Notes: a model not told the origin generated them from the sequence alone. Numbered from the stretch's first letter, positions 1 through 6,421 are shown. The stretch: DNA of 9,138 nt from JBJXDT01 sp046153505 (GCA_046153505.1 JBJXDT010000112.1:1-9138), one strand, 5' to 3'. Program-made: numbers and translations.

Positions 1-3
1 TTT

Positions 4-1215
4 TCAATAAAATAATTGCGCAGAAATTCCTGCTGTATTATCAGTAAAATCAATACCGGGTTGATTTGAGCTTCGCGAGCTATGTTGCAAGTTTGCACCC
101 AGCGTTAAATAGCGCCATGGCAACCAACTAATACCGATAGAAGCACTTTTTTCAGAGTCGTCGCGAGCAATAGTTCCGCCAGAACCATTGCCTTTAAATT
201 TGCGGTCTGCAATATTCACATTCCCCTGCAACGATATCTTGTCTGTTATAGACCAGCTCGGCGTGATGCTCAACATATCTCGAACAGTATAGCTACTTGT
301 AGTTGATTCGTAACCAGATACTTGCCTTGCGATGAGCGCAGAAATTTGAATTCTGCCTGTCGGTGTCCATACGTACTCTGCACTAGCAACCGGTTGTGAA
401 AAATTACGTTGCGTAAAATTGTCATAGTTACGATGAAGATAACCTGCCATGAGGTTGATGCGGGACTTGCCCGTTAAAACCCAATTTAGATTGGCATCTA
501 CCTCGCGTTCACCAAATCCAGTATCAAGAAATGAAGTTGATATTAGTTGACGTTGATCGTAATTTGCACTTCTACCATATCCAATCAAACTCATAGCACT
601 TCCTGAGCCAAATACATACCGTACCCCACCATTGATGCTGTTTTGCGTGTAGCCCGCCTGACCATTATTGGCTTGGCTATTTTTTAAGCGATAATTTGCT
701 ACGCCAGCCAACATATGCCAATTGCCGTAGGGTGACCAATCCACATCAAATCGATGATTTACTGTTGTGCTCACATTAAACACTTTTTGACCGACAACAT
801 CTTGCGATGTATCTCGTCCTTCCGAGCGTTCAGAGGAAAGATTACCAGTAAGATATGGTGTTAGCGACCATAACCACGCCGCACTATATTCATTCGTATC
901 AAATTTAAGTGAGGTGTTATTTTGATAACGGTTAGCAGAATGCGTAAAGTTAAACTTGAAGCGCTGCAATGCGTACTGCTTATCTATTCGAATTCCTACA
1001 AATCCAGAAGTCACTTGGTCAGAACGTTGCGCTGGCGCTAGATTTACGCCCTTAGGTAAGCGAAATAGATTGTCATCATGCTGCCAGTTGATACCAGCAA
1101 TGGCATTAAAAGTATCTTTATCATCAGCATATGCATGTGTAGCAAATACCAAATACACAGCGAGATATAAAATACTTGAAAGAGATATTTTATTCTTTTG
1201 CATACAAAACAACAT
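4..1215 (-). CDS. epsL: EpsL-like outer-membrane beta-barrel exopolysaccharide protein
   Basis: Probable outer-membrane protein of an exosortase-associated exopolysaccharide system, resembling Methylobacillus EpsL (TIGR03014-type). The family's presumed role is in polysaccharide export or assembly; its exact function is not known. A signal peptide runs to about residue 30 (hydrophobic core, then HAYA before DDKD). The rest is alternating polar/aromatic beta-strand sequence with short turns, and the chain ends in LFY, a typical terminal aromatic of outer-membrane barrels. 403 aa appears full length. An in-frame TGA lies directly before the ATG at 1215. A GAGGTGG sequence at 1228-1234 sits rather far upstream (about 12 nt). 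Met5 (1203) gives a neater signal peptide but has no ribosome site. It is transcribed away from the phosphotransferase gene; the stop is 3 bases from the window edge, so the downstream context is unseen. The family call rests on overall character and context, not on a catalytic motif. Confidence 0.75.
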   Translation of the reverse strand: MLFCMQKNKISLSSILYLAVYLVFATHAYADDKDTFNAIAGINWQHDDNLFRLPKGVNLAPAQRSDQVTSGFVGIRIDKQYALQRFKFNFTHSANRYQNNTSLKFDTNEYSAAWLWSLTPYLTGNLSSERSEGRDTSQDVVGQKVFNVSTTVNHRFDVDWSPYGNWHMLAGVANYRLKNSQANNGQAGYTQNSINGGVRYVFGSGSAMSLIGYGRSANYDQRQLISTSFLDTGFGEREVDANLNWVLTGKSRINLMAGYLHRNYDNFTQRNFSQPVASAEYVWTPTGRIQISALIARQVSGYESTTSSYTVRDMLSITPSWSITDKISLQGNVNIADRKFKGNGSGGTIARDDSEKSASIGISWLPWRYLTLGANLQHSSRSSNQPGIDFTDNTAGISAQLFY

Positions 1216-1283
1216 TCATTGACAACGCCACCTCATTCATAAACTTCCAAAAATCTTTCATCAGACTTTTTATTCTAAAACTA

Positions 1284-1312
1284 AATATATTATAATAACC
1301 TACTTAAATCAA
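1284..1312 (-). promoter_or_regulatory. Candidate sigma-70 promoter for epsL-like gene
   Basis: On the minus strand, TTGATT (1307-1312) is followed by exactly 17 bases and then TATATT (1284-1289), a fair -35/-10 pair. Transcription would start near 1277, about 60 bases before the start codon. The region is AT-rich, so chance matches are likely. Confidence 0.35.
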
Positions 1313-1419
1313 GCATATAAGCAATAAAACATATAATATACTTTAATAATTATGTATAAATTCATCAATTTCCCTACTAATTTAAAATGACAGGTAATTT
1401 TGTTGTTTTATTACTGCTA

Positions 1420-1446
1420 CCACATGAAAATGTGGGAAATGTTTCC
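1420..1446 (+). repeat. Hairpin and adjoining dyad upstream of phosphotransferase gene
   Basis: CCACAT-GAAA-ATGTGG (1420-1435) is a perfect 6-bp stem with a GAAA (GNRA-type) loop. It shares its last base with a second dyad, GGAAA-TG-TTTCC (1435-1446). The pair lies 58-84 bases before the phosphotransferase start, so it would be in the mRNA leader if transcription starts upstream. It could be an RNA structure or a DNA operator; the sequence does not decide between them. Confidence 0.45.
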
Positions 1447-1504
1447 ATGCATAGTTCAAATGACTGATGTACTATTTATTCTTAAAAAAAACTGAAATAT
1501 ATAA

Positions 1505-2917
1505 ATGCCTTCAAAAGTAAATTTCAACACTAATCGATTGTCTGGAATCGCAATCTCGCGGGATAACATCCTGCATATTCTAGAAGTTATGTTTGACCCG
1601 ATTATTTCTGTGGTCTCTCTATGGGTCGTGTCTTTTACAATAGAAGGGGCATTAAACCCCGCTTACCTAATCTTATCTATCATTATTTTTTCACTATCCT
1701 ATCCAAGTAGTCTTAAACTGGAGCTGCCATTTTGGGAATCGACGCAAAAAATACTTATTTCATGGTTTTTACTTACCTCTTTACTGCTATTACTAGGTGT
1801 GGCTACAGGCTACATTAAAAATTTTTACATAAACACTTTAATCATTTGGCTCGCTATGACGCCGGTGTTACAAATAATCGGTACACTTCTTCTAAAAAAA
1901 TTCGCGCCCTTCATTATCCAGTTACAAGGGCAAGTTAAAAAAACAGTTATCGTAGGCGTAAATCCACGTAGTATTAATCTTGCCAATAAGATTACTAGTA
2001 GCAGTTATCATGCAATGCACTTTATGGGATATTTTGAAGACCGCACCATTGACCGCCTTCCAGAGGGATTTAACAAGACCTTACTTGGCAAACTAGATAT
2101 TTTGCCAGTCTATGTCAAAGAAAATAATATCAATAATATTTATATCTCTTTGCCCATGGCTAGCCAGCCTCGCATACTCAACTTACTGGAAGCACTTAAA
2201 GACACGACTGCGTCGATATACTTTGTTCCCGACATATTTCTAACTGATTTGATACAAAGCCGAATTGATGAAATAGGCGATATTCCGATAGTTGCCGTAA
2301 GGGAAACACCATTCACTGGCGCAAACGGCTTAGTAAAACGTGTGACTGATATTATTTTTTCCTTGGCCATATTACTTATCATTTCACCAATTCTGCTCAT
2401 AGTCGCAATCGGCGTAAAACTAAGCTCACCCGGGCCAGTTATTTTTAAACAAGTACGTTACGGACTAAATGGTGAAGAAATAATCGTTTATAAATTCCGT
2501 TCTATGACCACTTTGGAAAATGGAGATAATGTGCTGCAAGCGACAAAAAATGATCAACGTATTACCAAGTTTGGAAAGTTTATTAGAAAAACCTCTTTAG
2601 ATGAACTCCCACAGTTTTTTAATGTGCTACAAGGCAGAATGAGCATCGTCGGCCCGCGCCCGCACGCGGTTGTTCACAATGAATTGTACCGTAAGCTTAT
2701 CAATGGCTACATGATTCGCCATAAAGTGAAACCAGGCATTACAGGCTGGGCACAAGTTAATGGATTAAGGGGTGAAACTGATGCCTTAGAAAAAATGCAA
2801 GCGCGTATCGATTATGATATTGCATATTTGCGTAACTGGAGCCCACGTTTAGACATTTACATCATCTTTAAAACAATTTGGGTGGTGTTTTTCAAAGGTC
2901 AAAACAGTGCGTATTAG
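1505..2917 (+). CDS. epsB: Undecaprenyl-phosphate glucose phosphotransferase (EpsB/WcaJ/GumD family)
   Basis: Initiating enzyme of exopolysaccharide synthesis: it transfers a sugar phosphate (usually glucose-1-phosphate from UDP-glucose) to undecaprenyl phosphate at the inner membrane. The 470-aa length and layout match the polyprenyl glycosylphosphotransferase family. Hydrophobic segments occupy roughly residues 30-60, 83-105 and 108-132. A Rossmann-like domain starting at KKTVIVGV follows at about 145-240. The catalytic bacterial sugar transferase domain runs from KRVTD (278) to the end. It shows the re-entrant helix with its breaking proline (SPILL, Pro295), SPGPVIFKQ, the YKFRSM motif, the catalytic Asp366-Glu367 pair in SLDELPQ, the GPRP motif (383-386) and the KPGITGWAQVNG segment. 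A TAA directly precedes the ATG and no clear Shine-Dalgarno sequence is seen. It diverges from the EpsL-like gene. Sugar specificity and the symbol epsB are inferred from family and context. Confidence 0.9.
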   Translation: MPSKVNFNTNRLSGIAISRDNILHILEVMFDPIISVVSLWVVSFTIEGALNPAYLILSIIIFSLSYPSSLKLELPFWESTQKILISWFLLTSLLLLLGVATGYIKNFYINTLIIWLAMTPVLQIIGTLLLKKFAPFIIQLQGQVKKTVIVGVNPRSINLANKITSSSYHAMHFMGYFEDRTIDRLPEGFNKTLLGKLDILPVYVKENNINNIYISLPMASQPRILNLLEALKDTTASIYFVPDIFLTDLIQSRIDEIGDIPIVAVRETPFTGANGLVKRVTDIIFSLAILLIISPILLIVAIGVKLSSPGPVIFKQVRYGLNGEEIIVYKFRSMTTLENGDNVLQATKNDQRITKFGKFIRKTSLDELPQFFNVLQGRMSIVGPRPHAVVHNELYRKLINGYMIRHKVKPGITGWAQVNGLRGETDALEKMQARIDYDIAYLRNWSPRLDIYIIFKTIWVVFFKGQNSAY

Positions 2918-2948
2918 CCGAATGCATCCAAACACATCGAACCCATTG

Positions 2949-2967
2949 TTAAGTCTGTCAGACTTAA
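2949..2967. terminator. Hairpin between convergent genes
   Basis: TTAAGTCT-GTC-AGACTTAA is a perfect 8-bp stem with a 3-nt loop (the DNA palindrome extends to 9 bp around the central T). It lies in the 57-bp gap between the phosphotransferase and the TIGR03790-type gene. There is no run of T on either strand, so termination is plausible by position but not by textbook form. Confidence 0.4.
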
Positions 2968-2974
2968 AACACAA

Positions 2975-3994
2975 TCAATATGGCTTAGCCAGCGGCTCAC
3001 CAATATATAACCCTTGCGCAGGCCATGCAACGCTTTTCCAGTATGACTCAATCGCTGTTTCGCCTGATAAATAGTGCTTCATCAGAACGCTGGGATTAGA
3101 AAACTTTTGCCAATAATTACAAGGCTCCGATACCGTGCCGTAGCTTGCAGTAGCGCCCGCCTCTAACCAACGCAAACTAGACATTTGCGACGAGCCAAGC
3201 AAATCGCCACCCGATGAAGTTAGATGATCAGCAATGGCACCTGGCATAAAAGTGAGGGTCGGAAGATTGGGCACATGCGTTAGGCCAGTAAAATAAAACA
3301 TCACATCTTGCTTACCCTCAATTGCATTAGCATTCATCGTGTTAATTTGTAGCTTTTTGGAATCAATGCGCGTAGATTTAGGAAAAAAAATAGCACGCGA
3401 ACTGCGGGCTTTATCGCTCGTATTAAGCAAGTAGGCACTCGCTTCATTTAGCTTAAATTCACTCAATACTCCTCTATCTATCAGCGCTTTTGCCTGCTCT
3501 ACTGACTCCACAGGCAATAACATAGAGATACGCAGTCCATAATCAACAAATGGTTTGCGACTTTGTGAGTCAAAATAAGGATTAAACTTGCCCTTTGCAC
3601 AAGTATTTTCGCACTGTTTGGCATCATAGCCCAGCGTTAAGGCAGATGTAATGCTGTTGCAGCTCACCGCATATGGTGTTGTCCAAACCATTACAATGGC
3701 TTGTATATTGGGTTTTAGCTGGCTTATGATGTCTTTGCGCAATATATCAAATTTAGCAGGGTTTAAACTTCTCTCGCCAAGTGCAATGTGTACTTTGATT
3801 AAGTTAATTTTGGGTATATTTCGCGCAGCTAAATAATATTTACCCACCTCCATACTGTTGTCATCTTCAACATTCACAACCACGGCTAGGTTTTCAGGGC
3901 TTACACCACCTCTTGCGATTGCCGCAAAGACACTGCTCGATAACCAAAACAATACAGCAACTAGCAGGAGGCGCAGAAATGATTTATAAGTCAT
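2975..3994 (-). CDS. Secreted protein of the exosortase-associated TIGR03790 type
   Basis: I recognise this as probably TIGR03790, a family of unknown function reported only in genomes with exosortase. The chosen start (ATG at 3994) gives 339 aa with a clear signal peptide: MTYKSF, a Leu/Val-rich core, then SSVFA before AIARGG. The open frame continues to 4159, but that extension runs through a terminator hairpin and overlaps the next gene, so it is very unlikely to be coding. No good Shine-Dalgarno precedes ATG 3994. Visible family-like segments are ENLAVVVN, the WTTPYAVSCNSIT region, two nearby Cys (QCENTC), FYFTGLTHVP, then GATASYGTVSEPCNYWQ and the closing GLYIGEPLAKPY. The last two recall C-terminal parts of caspase-like secreted peptidases, but I cannot assign a catalytic pair. 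It sits between EPS and PEP-CTERM genes and converges on the phosphotransferase gene. A role in processing or displaying sorted proteins is inference. Confidence 0.75.
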   Translation of the reverse strand: MTYKSFLRLLLVAVLFWLSSSVFAAIARGGVSPENLAVVVNVEDDNSMEVGKYYLAARNIPKINLIKVHIALGERSLNPAKFDILRKDIISQLKPNIQAIVMVWTTPYAVSCNSITSALTLGYDAKQCENTCAKGKFNPYFDSQSRKPFVDYGLRISMLLPVESVEQAKALIDRGVLSEFKLNEASAYLLNTSDKARSSRAIFFPKSTRIDSKKLQINTMNANAIEGKQDVMFYFTGLTHVPNLPTLTFMPGAIADHLTSSGGDLLGSSQMSSLRWLEAGATASYGTVSEPCNYWQKFSNPSVLMKHYLSGETAIESYWKSVAWPAQGLYIGEPLAKPY

Positions 3995-4085
3995 GTAAGA
4001 TTTTAGTTTTGTAAATTTGCTTGTGTATCGACATAAACTATAACATCGAATTTTGACACCGAGGTTAATCAAGCACAAATAAAGA

Positions 4086-4111
4086 AAAACGAGAGCCATA
4101 GCTCTCGTTTT
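4086..4111 (-). terminator. Intrinsic terminator after first PEP-CTERM gene
   Basis: CGAGAGC (4090-4096), a CATA loop and GCTCTCG (4101-4107) form a perfect 7-bp stem, flanked by A-rich sequence on the left and TTTT on the right. Read on the minus strand it is a stem followed by a T-rich run ending in TTTTTC. It lies about 20 bases beyond the stop of the gene at 4131 and also insulates the TIGR03790-type gene downstream. Confidence 0.8.
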
Positions 4112-4118
4112 ATATCGC

Positions 4119-4138
4119 ATATCTAGTGAACTAGATAT
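4119..4138 (-). repeat. Inverted repeat spanning stop codon of first PEP-CTERM gene
   Basis: ATATCTAG-TGAA-CTAGATAT is a perfect 8-bp stem with a 4-nt loop. It contains the TAG stop (4131-4133) and lies just ahead of the terminator hairpin. It may stabilise the mRNA 3' end. There is no T-run directly after it, so it is probably not the terminator itself. Confidence 0.5.
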
Positions 4139-4961
4139 TGTTTTTTCGGCGACGTCCAATATATCCCATTAACCCAAGCCCAACAAGCATCATCGCATAG
4201 GTTTCTGGCTCAGGCACAGGATATATACCTTGTCCACCAGTTCCCGTAAAAGTAACATCGTCAATCAGGAAGTCCCAAGAATCCGGATGGAATTTACTAG
4301 AGGCTGGATCGTTTAAAAAGCTAATTGTAACGTTAGTAATATCAGTAAAACGAAGATCTACTATTGCATAGCTATCTGCACCATCTATCACTACTTTACT
4401 GCTATTTGCTGGGGGCGCTATGTTTGGCTCAAGATTCTTAAAATCCAAAAAGCCTAGCAAAGTTGTCCCGTTAAATGCGCTTACAGTGTAGTCCTGAATA
4501 TTTGTTTCACCATTAAATAACGTAAAGCTGACTGCACTGGCATGGAAATCTGGTAACAATGATATTGCAATTGTATTCGATAGCCCATTGCCCATATTGG
4601 ATGTGCCATAAGCATTATGATTTGTAATGATAGCGGGCGTACCGTCGAGCGTACCGTCGACTAAGAGATTATTAGGGAAGAAGTTGGTATGCGCTGGAAA
4701 AGCAATCGCATCAGTCAGTACGCCACCACCAGAAAAAGTGGCCGCATCAAAATTAATGGTCTGAGCGCTCAAAGGGGTGGGTGTTGTTAAAACCTTAGTA
4801 ACGGGGTCAGCAATACCTAAATAGGAGTTTTGCCCAGTAAAATTTTGAAAAGGTACACCATTTGAATCAATTGCTTGCTCAAACCCATAGGTGTATGTCT
4901 CCGCATTTGCAGCCGTTGCAAAAACCATCAATGCTAATAAACCATATAAATTTAATTTCAT
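4131..4961 (-). CDS. PEP-CTERM exosortase substrate, paralogue of the next gene upstream
   Basis: Secreted protein with an exosortase sorting tail; the function of the mature part is unknown. With ATG at 4961 (276 aa) the signal peptide is MKLNLYGLLALMVFATAANA. The mature part (about 21-245) is a beta-rich module with GLSNTIAI, VSFTLFNGETNIQDYT and WDFLIDDVTFTG. The tail (4134-4217) is a canonical VPEPETYAMM, then a Gly-rich hydrophobic stretch and GRRRK. A GGGG ribosome site lies 7 nt before this ATG; the in-frame GTG at 4967 would leave only 1 nt, so it was not used. The module aligns with residues 27-228 of the protein at 5205-6314 through FNGETxxQDYT and DFLIDxVxF, so the two arose by duplication. 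It is a single-gene unit with its own terminator and an unusually well-marked sigma-54 promoter region. It resembles choice-of-anchor-type PEP-CTERM proteins; no enzymatic motif is seen. Confidence 0.88.
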   Translation of the reverse strand: MKLNLYGLLALMVFATAANAETYTYGFEQAIDSNGVPFQNFTGQNSYLGIADPVTKVLTTPTPLSAQTINFDAATFSGGGVLTDAIAFPAHTNFFPNNLLVDGTLDGTPAIITNHNAYGTSNMGNGLSNTIAISLLPDFHASAVSFTLFNGETNIQDYTVSAFNGTTLLGFLDFKNLEPNIAPPANSSKVVIDGADSYAIVDLRFTDITNVTISFLNDPASSKFHPDSWDFLIDDVTFTGTGGQGIYPVPEPETYAMMLVGLGLMGYIGRRRKNNI

Positions 4962-4968
4962 TCTCACA

Positions 4969-4973
4969 CCCCA
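4969..4973 (-). promoter_or_regulatory. Ribosome binding site deciding the start at 4961
   Basis: On the minus strand TGGGGTG places four G (4969-4972) 7 nt before ATG 4961. The same site would almost touch the alternative GTG at 4967, so it selects the ATG. Confidence 0.6.
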
Positions 4974-5004
4974 ACCCTACATTAAGTTATTTTTATATAA
5001 TGAA

Positions 5005-5020
5005 TGCAAGATTCGTACCT
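5005..5020 (-). promoter_or_regulatory. Sigma-54 (-24/-12) promoter of first PEP-CTERM gene
   Basis: The minus strand reads AGGTACG-AATC-TTGCA against the sigma-54 consensus TGGCACG-N4-TTGCA. The invariant GG (5018-5019) and GC (5006-5007) are separated by exactly 10 bases, and only two of the twelve defined positions differ. The start of transcription would be near 4994, giving a leader of about 33 bases. A sigma-54 motif upstream of PEP-CTERM genes in Proteobacteria is established (the PrsK/PrsR-linked site). Confidence 0.8.
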
Positions 5021-5036
5021 CAAACGATAACTATTA

Positions 5037-5064
5037 TAATTCATTGATTTATATCAATATTTTA
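5037..5064. promoter_or_regulatory. Two IHF-like sites between promoter and upstream dyads
   Basis: AATCAA-TGAA-TTA on the minus strand (5037-5049) and TATCAA-TATT-TTA on the plus strand (5052-5064) both match the IHF consensus WATCAA-N4-TTR. They lie about 49 and 64 bases upstream of the predicted start, where IHF usually bends DNA at sigma-54 promoters. AT-richness raises the chance rate, and the sites overlap an FNR-like palindrome. Confidence 0.45.
5044..5057. promoter_or_regulatory. FNR/ANR-type palindrome, promoter-proximal
   Basis: TTGAT-TTAT-ATCAA is a perfect match to the FNR/ANR box TTGAT-N4-ATCAA. It is centred about 56 bases upstream of the predicted sigma-54 start. The arms overlap the IHF-like matches, so which protein binds cannot be settled from sequence. 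Confidence 0.45.
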
Positions 5065-5092
5065 AATTTATCTATAAAATATTAAAGATATT

Positions 5093-5130
5093 ACCCAATA
5101 ATTGGGTCACAACTTTGGGCAAATAGCCCA
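5093..5130. promoter_or_regulatory. Paired GGG/CCC dyads, candidate enhancer sites
   Basis: ACCCAAT-A-ATTGGGT (5093-5107) and TGGGC-AAATA-GCCCA (5116-5130) are two perfect dyads with centres 23 bp apart. They lie about 106 and 129 bases upstream of the predicted sigma-54 start, the usual position for paired sites of an NtrC-type activator. A PrsR-like regulator is the obvious candidate, but that is inference. Confidence 0.5.
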
Positions 5131-5135
5131 TCTAG

Positions 5136-5149
5136 TTGATTTTTATCAA
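5136..5149. promoter_or_regulatory. FNR/ANR-type palindrome, distal copy
   Basis: TTGAT-TTTT-ATCAA is a second perfect FNR/ANR-type box, centred 92 bp from the first. It abuts the A-tract of the terminator of the gene at 5205. Confidence 0.45.
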
Positions 5150-5181
5150 AAAAAAAGGAGCGACTTATAGTCGCTCCTTTT
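5150..5181 (-). terminator. Intrinsic terminator after second PEP-CTERM gene
   Basis: GGAGCGACT-TAT-AGTCGCTCC (5157-5177) is a perfect 9-bp GC-rich stem with a 3-nt loop. A run of A (5150-5156) becomes the T-tract on the minus strand. It lies 28 bases past the stop codon. TTTT on the other side may allow it to work both ways. Confidence 0.88.
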
Positions 5182-5204
5182 GTTAGAAGTAAAATACTCT
5201 CAGT

Positions 5205-6314
5205 TTAGCTTACAAGACGACGACGCCTTGCAACAAAACCCATCACACCAACGCCAGCTAACATCATGGCATAACTTTCTGGCTCAGGTACGGCCTGAGC
5301 AGGAATAACGACGTCTTCAAACTCTAATTCAAATTTGTGAATCGGCAAATTAGTAATTGGATCAATTAGGATATTCCCATTTTTATCTGTCTCAAATTGC
5401 ACTTGAAAATCAGGAACACAACCTTTTTTCCCGCCACATCGATTTACATCTTTTAAATCCGTAAGTATAGAAACATGCGTTTCTTGAGTACTGTCTAAGC
5501 TATGACCATAGTCAATAACCGCCCTTTCATTTTCAGTCAACTGCAGTTCTGGTGCTTGAACAACAATAGGGCTGTTATCATTTTGTAGCGGTGGTGAATA
5601 TGTTGGCGGAGCAGGTGGCGGTGGTAAAGTATTGAGTGAGCCAGCATTAAACATAACGCTATCAATCAGGAAATCAAACACCCCCCCAAAAGAGTTCTGG
5701 GCAGTGTCCACCGCTCTAATGTCTATTGTATTAATCTTAAAATCTAGAGTTGGGTTTGCCACGCCAAGTGTTGCAGCAGATACATCAACCACAGAATACC
5801 CTGACTGCCAGTTCGCTAGAATTGACCCCGTATTGAATGAAAATTGACCTGCAGAAGTGTCAGCAAAAATAGTATAGTCTTGCGAAAAAGTTTCACCATT
5901 AAAAAGCGCAAAGCTTACATTTGTTGTATTTGTTACTGAATTATTAGCAACTATTGAAAGTGTGTTGCTAAGTCCTTGACTGGGAAGTGCAAAATCTGCT
6001 GTGCCGTAAACATTATTGCCATTAGCAAAAGCTTGAGCTGGGAAAAATGTAGCCAGACCCAATAACACGCCGCCTCTGAATGTAGCCGGATCGGTAGTAA
6101 TTGTTTGCATATTACCAGCTGCAACGTAAATACTTGGCGCACTTATAATATTGTTCGATTGCGTTAACCCGGGAGCAGTATTGTCAATAGTGATGACGTC
6201 ACCAGGAGCAATTTTTTCAAAAGTAATTGGCACTACTGCATACGCGGAAGTGGTCCCAAACGCTGAAGCTAACAAACCAACCGCTATTAAACTTGAATAA
6301 TTCAACTTCACCAC
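5205..6314 (-). CDS. PEP-CTERM exosortase substrate with proline linker and extra domain
   Basis: A secreted, sorted protein of unknown function, the longest of the five (369 aa). The signal peptide ends at SAYA (about residue 26). Residues 27-228 form the same beta-rich module as the protein at 4131-4961 (GLSNTLSI, VSFALFNGETFSQDYT, DFLIDSVMF). A proline linker (LPPPPAPPTYSPP, about 230-243) leads to an extra region of about 100 residues absent from the paralogue. That region has a Cys293/Cys299 pair (CGGKKGC) and a DKNGNILID stretch. The tail (5208-5291) is VPEPESYAMM, a Gly-rich hydrophobic segment and ARRRR. There is no ATG: GTG GTG AAG opens the frame. GGAGG at 6320-6324 is 5 nt from the first GTG and 8 nt from the second (6311), and the second gives a KLN start like the paralogue. 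It is preceded by the longest intergenic region of the window and followed by its own terminator. Confidence 0.87.
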   Translation of the reverse strand: MVKLNYSSLIAVGLLASAFGTTSAYAVVPITFEKIAPGDVITIDNTAPGLTQSNNIISAPSIYVAAGNMQTITTDPATFRGGVLLGLATFFPAQAFANGNNVYGTADFALPSQGLSNTLSIVANNSVTNTTNVSFALFNGETFSQDYTIFADTSAGQFSFNTGSILANWQSGYSVVDVSAATLGVANPTLDFKINTIDIRAVDTAQNSFGGVFDFLIDSVMFNAGSLNTLPPPPAPPTYSPPLQNDNSPIVVQAPELQLTENERAVIDYGHSLDSTQETHVSILTDLKDVNRCGGKKGCVPDFQVQFETDKNGNILIDPITNLPIHKFELEFEDVVIPAQAVPEPESYAMMLAGVGVMGFVARRRRLVS

Positions 6315-6317
6315 ACT

Positions 6318-6324
6318 CTCCTCC
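6318..6324 (-). promoter_or_regulatory. Strong ribosome binding site before tandem GTG codons
   Basis: The minus strand reads GGAGGAG, 3 nt before GTG 6314 and 6 nt before GTG 6311 (measured from the end of the motif). The longer spacing slightly favours 6311, one residue shorter than the listed start. Confidence 0.65.
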
Positions 6325-6373
6325 GAGTAAAAAATTATGCAACGCTTTTCATTACTAAAAATTCATTAATAAA

Positions 6374-6385
6374 GGTAACGTTACC
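6374..6385. promoter_or_regulatory. Perfect 12-bp palindrome GGTAACGTTACC
   Basis: GGTAAC-GTTACC lies 60-71 bases before the GTG start in otherwise AT-rich DNA. Its form suits a dimeric regulator. I cannot name the protein. Confidence 0.4.
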
Positions 6386-6421
6386 AGCAATATGTATTTT
6401 TTAAATTAGTTATATAAACAT

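Larger units (their letters stand above)
1216..1504. other. Divergent EPS intergenic region
   Basis: A 289-bp, very AT-rich spacer between divergent exopolysaccharide genes. It must hold promoters for both. A fair sigma-70 candidate for the minus-strand gene is listed separately. For the plus-strand gene only a weak match is visible (TTCATC at 1361-1366, 16-nt spacer, TAAAAT at 1383-1388). I found no sigma-54 -24/-12 element with the required 10-base spacing in either direction. The right half contains a compact hairpin and an adjoining dyad. Confidence 0.6.

Noticed and set aside
956..1222. Open frame on the plus strand opposite the EpsL-like gene
   Set aside because: It is the antisense shadow of a well-supported beta-barrel gene, with no family character of its own.
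2140..2400. Minus-strand frame inside the phosphotransferase gene
   Set aside because: It lies wholly within a conserved enzyme gene and has no ribosome site or recognisable domain.
3995..4159. N-terminal extension of the TIGR03790-type protein
   Set aside because: It passes through a terminator hairpin, overlaps the next gene and would bury the signal peptide 55 residues inside.
4862..5085. Two short plus-strand frames over the start and promoter of the first PEP-CTERM gene
   Set aside because: Low-complexity AT-rich translations overlap a signal peptide and a sigma-54 promoter. There is no supporting ribosome site.
5632..5847. Plus-strand frame within the second PEP-CTERM gene
   Set aside because: It is an antisense shadow of a clearly coding region.
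5951..6142. Second minus-strand frame within the second PEP-CTERM gene
   Set aside because: It is an out-of-frame shadow; the main frame has a paralogue and a signal peptide.
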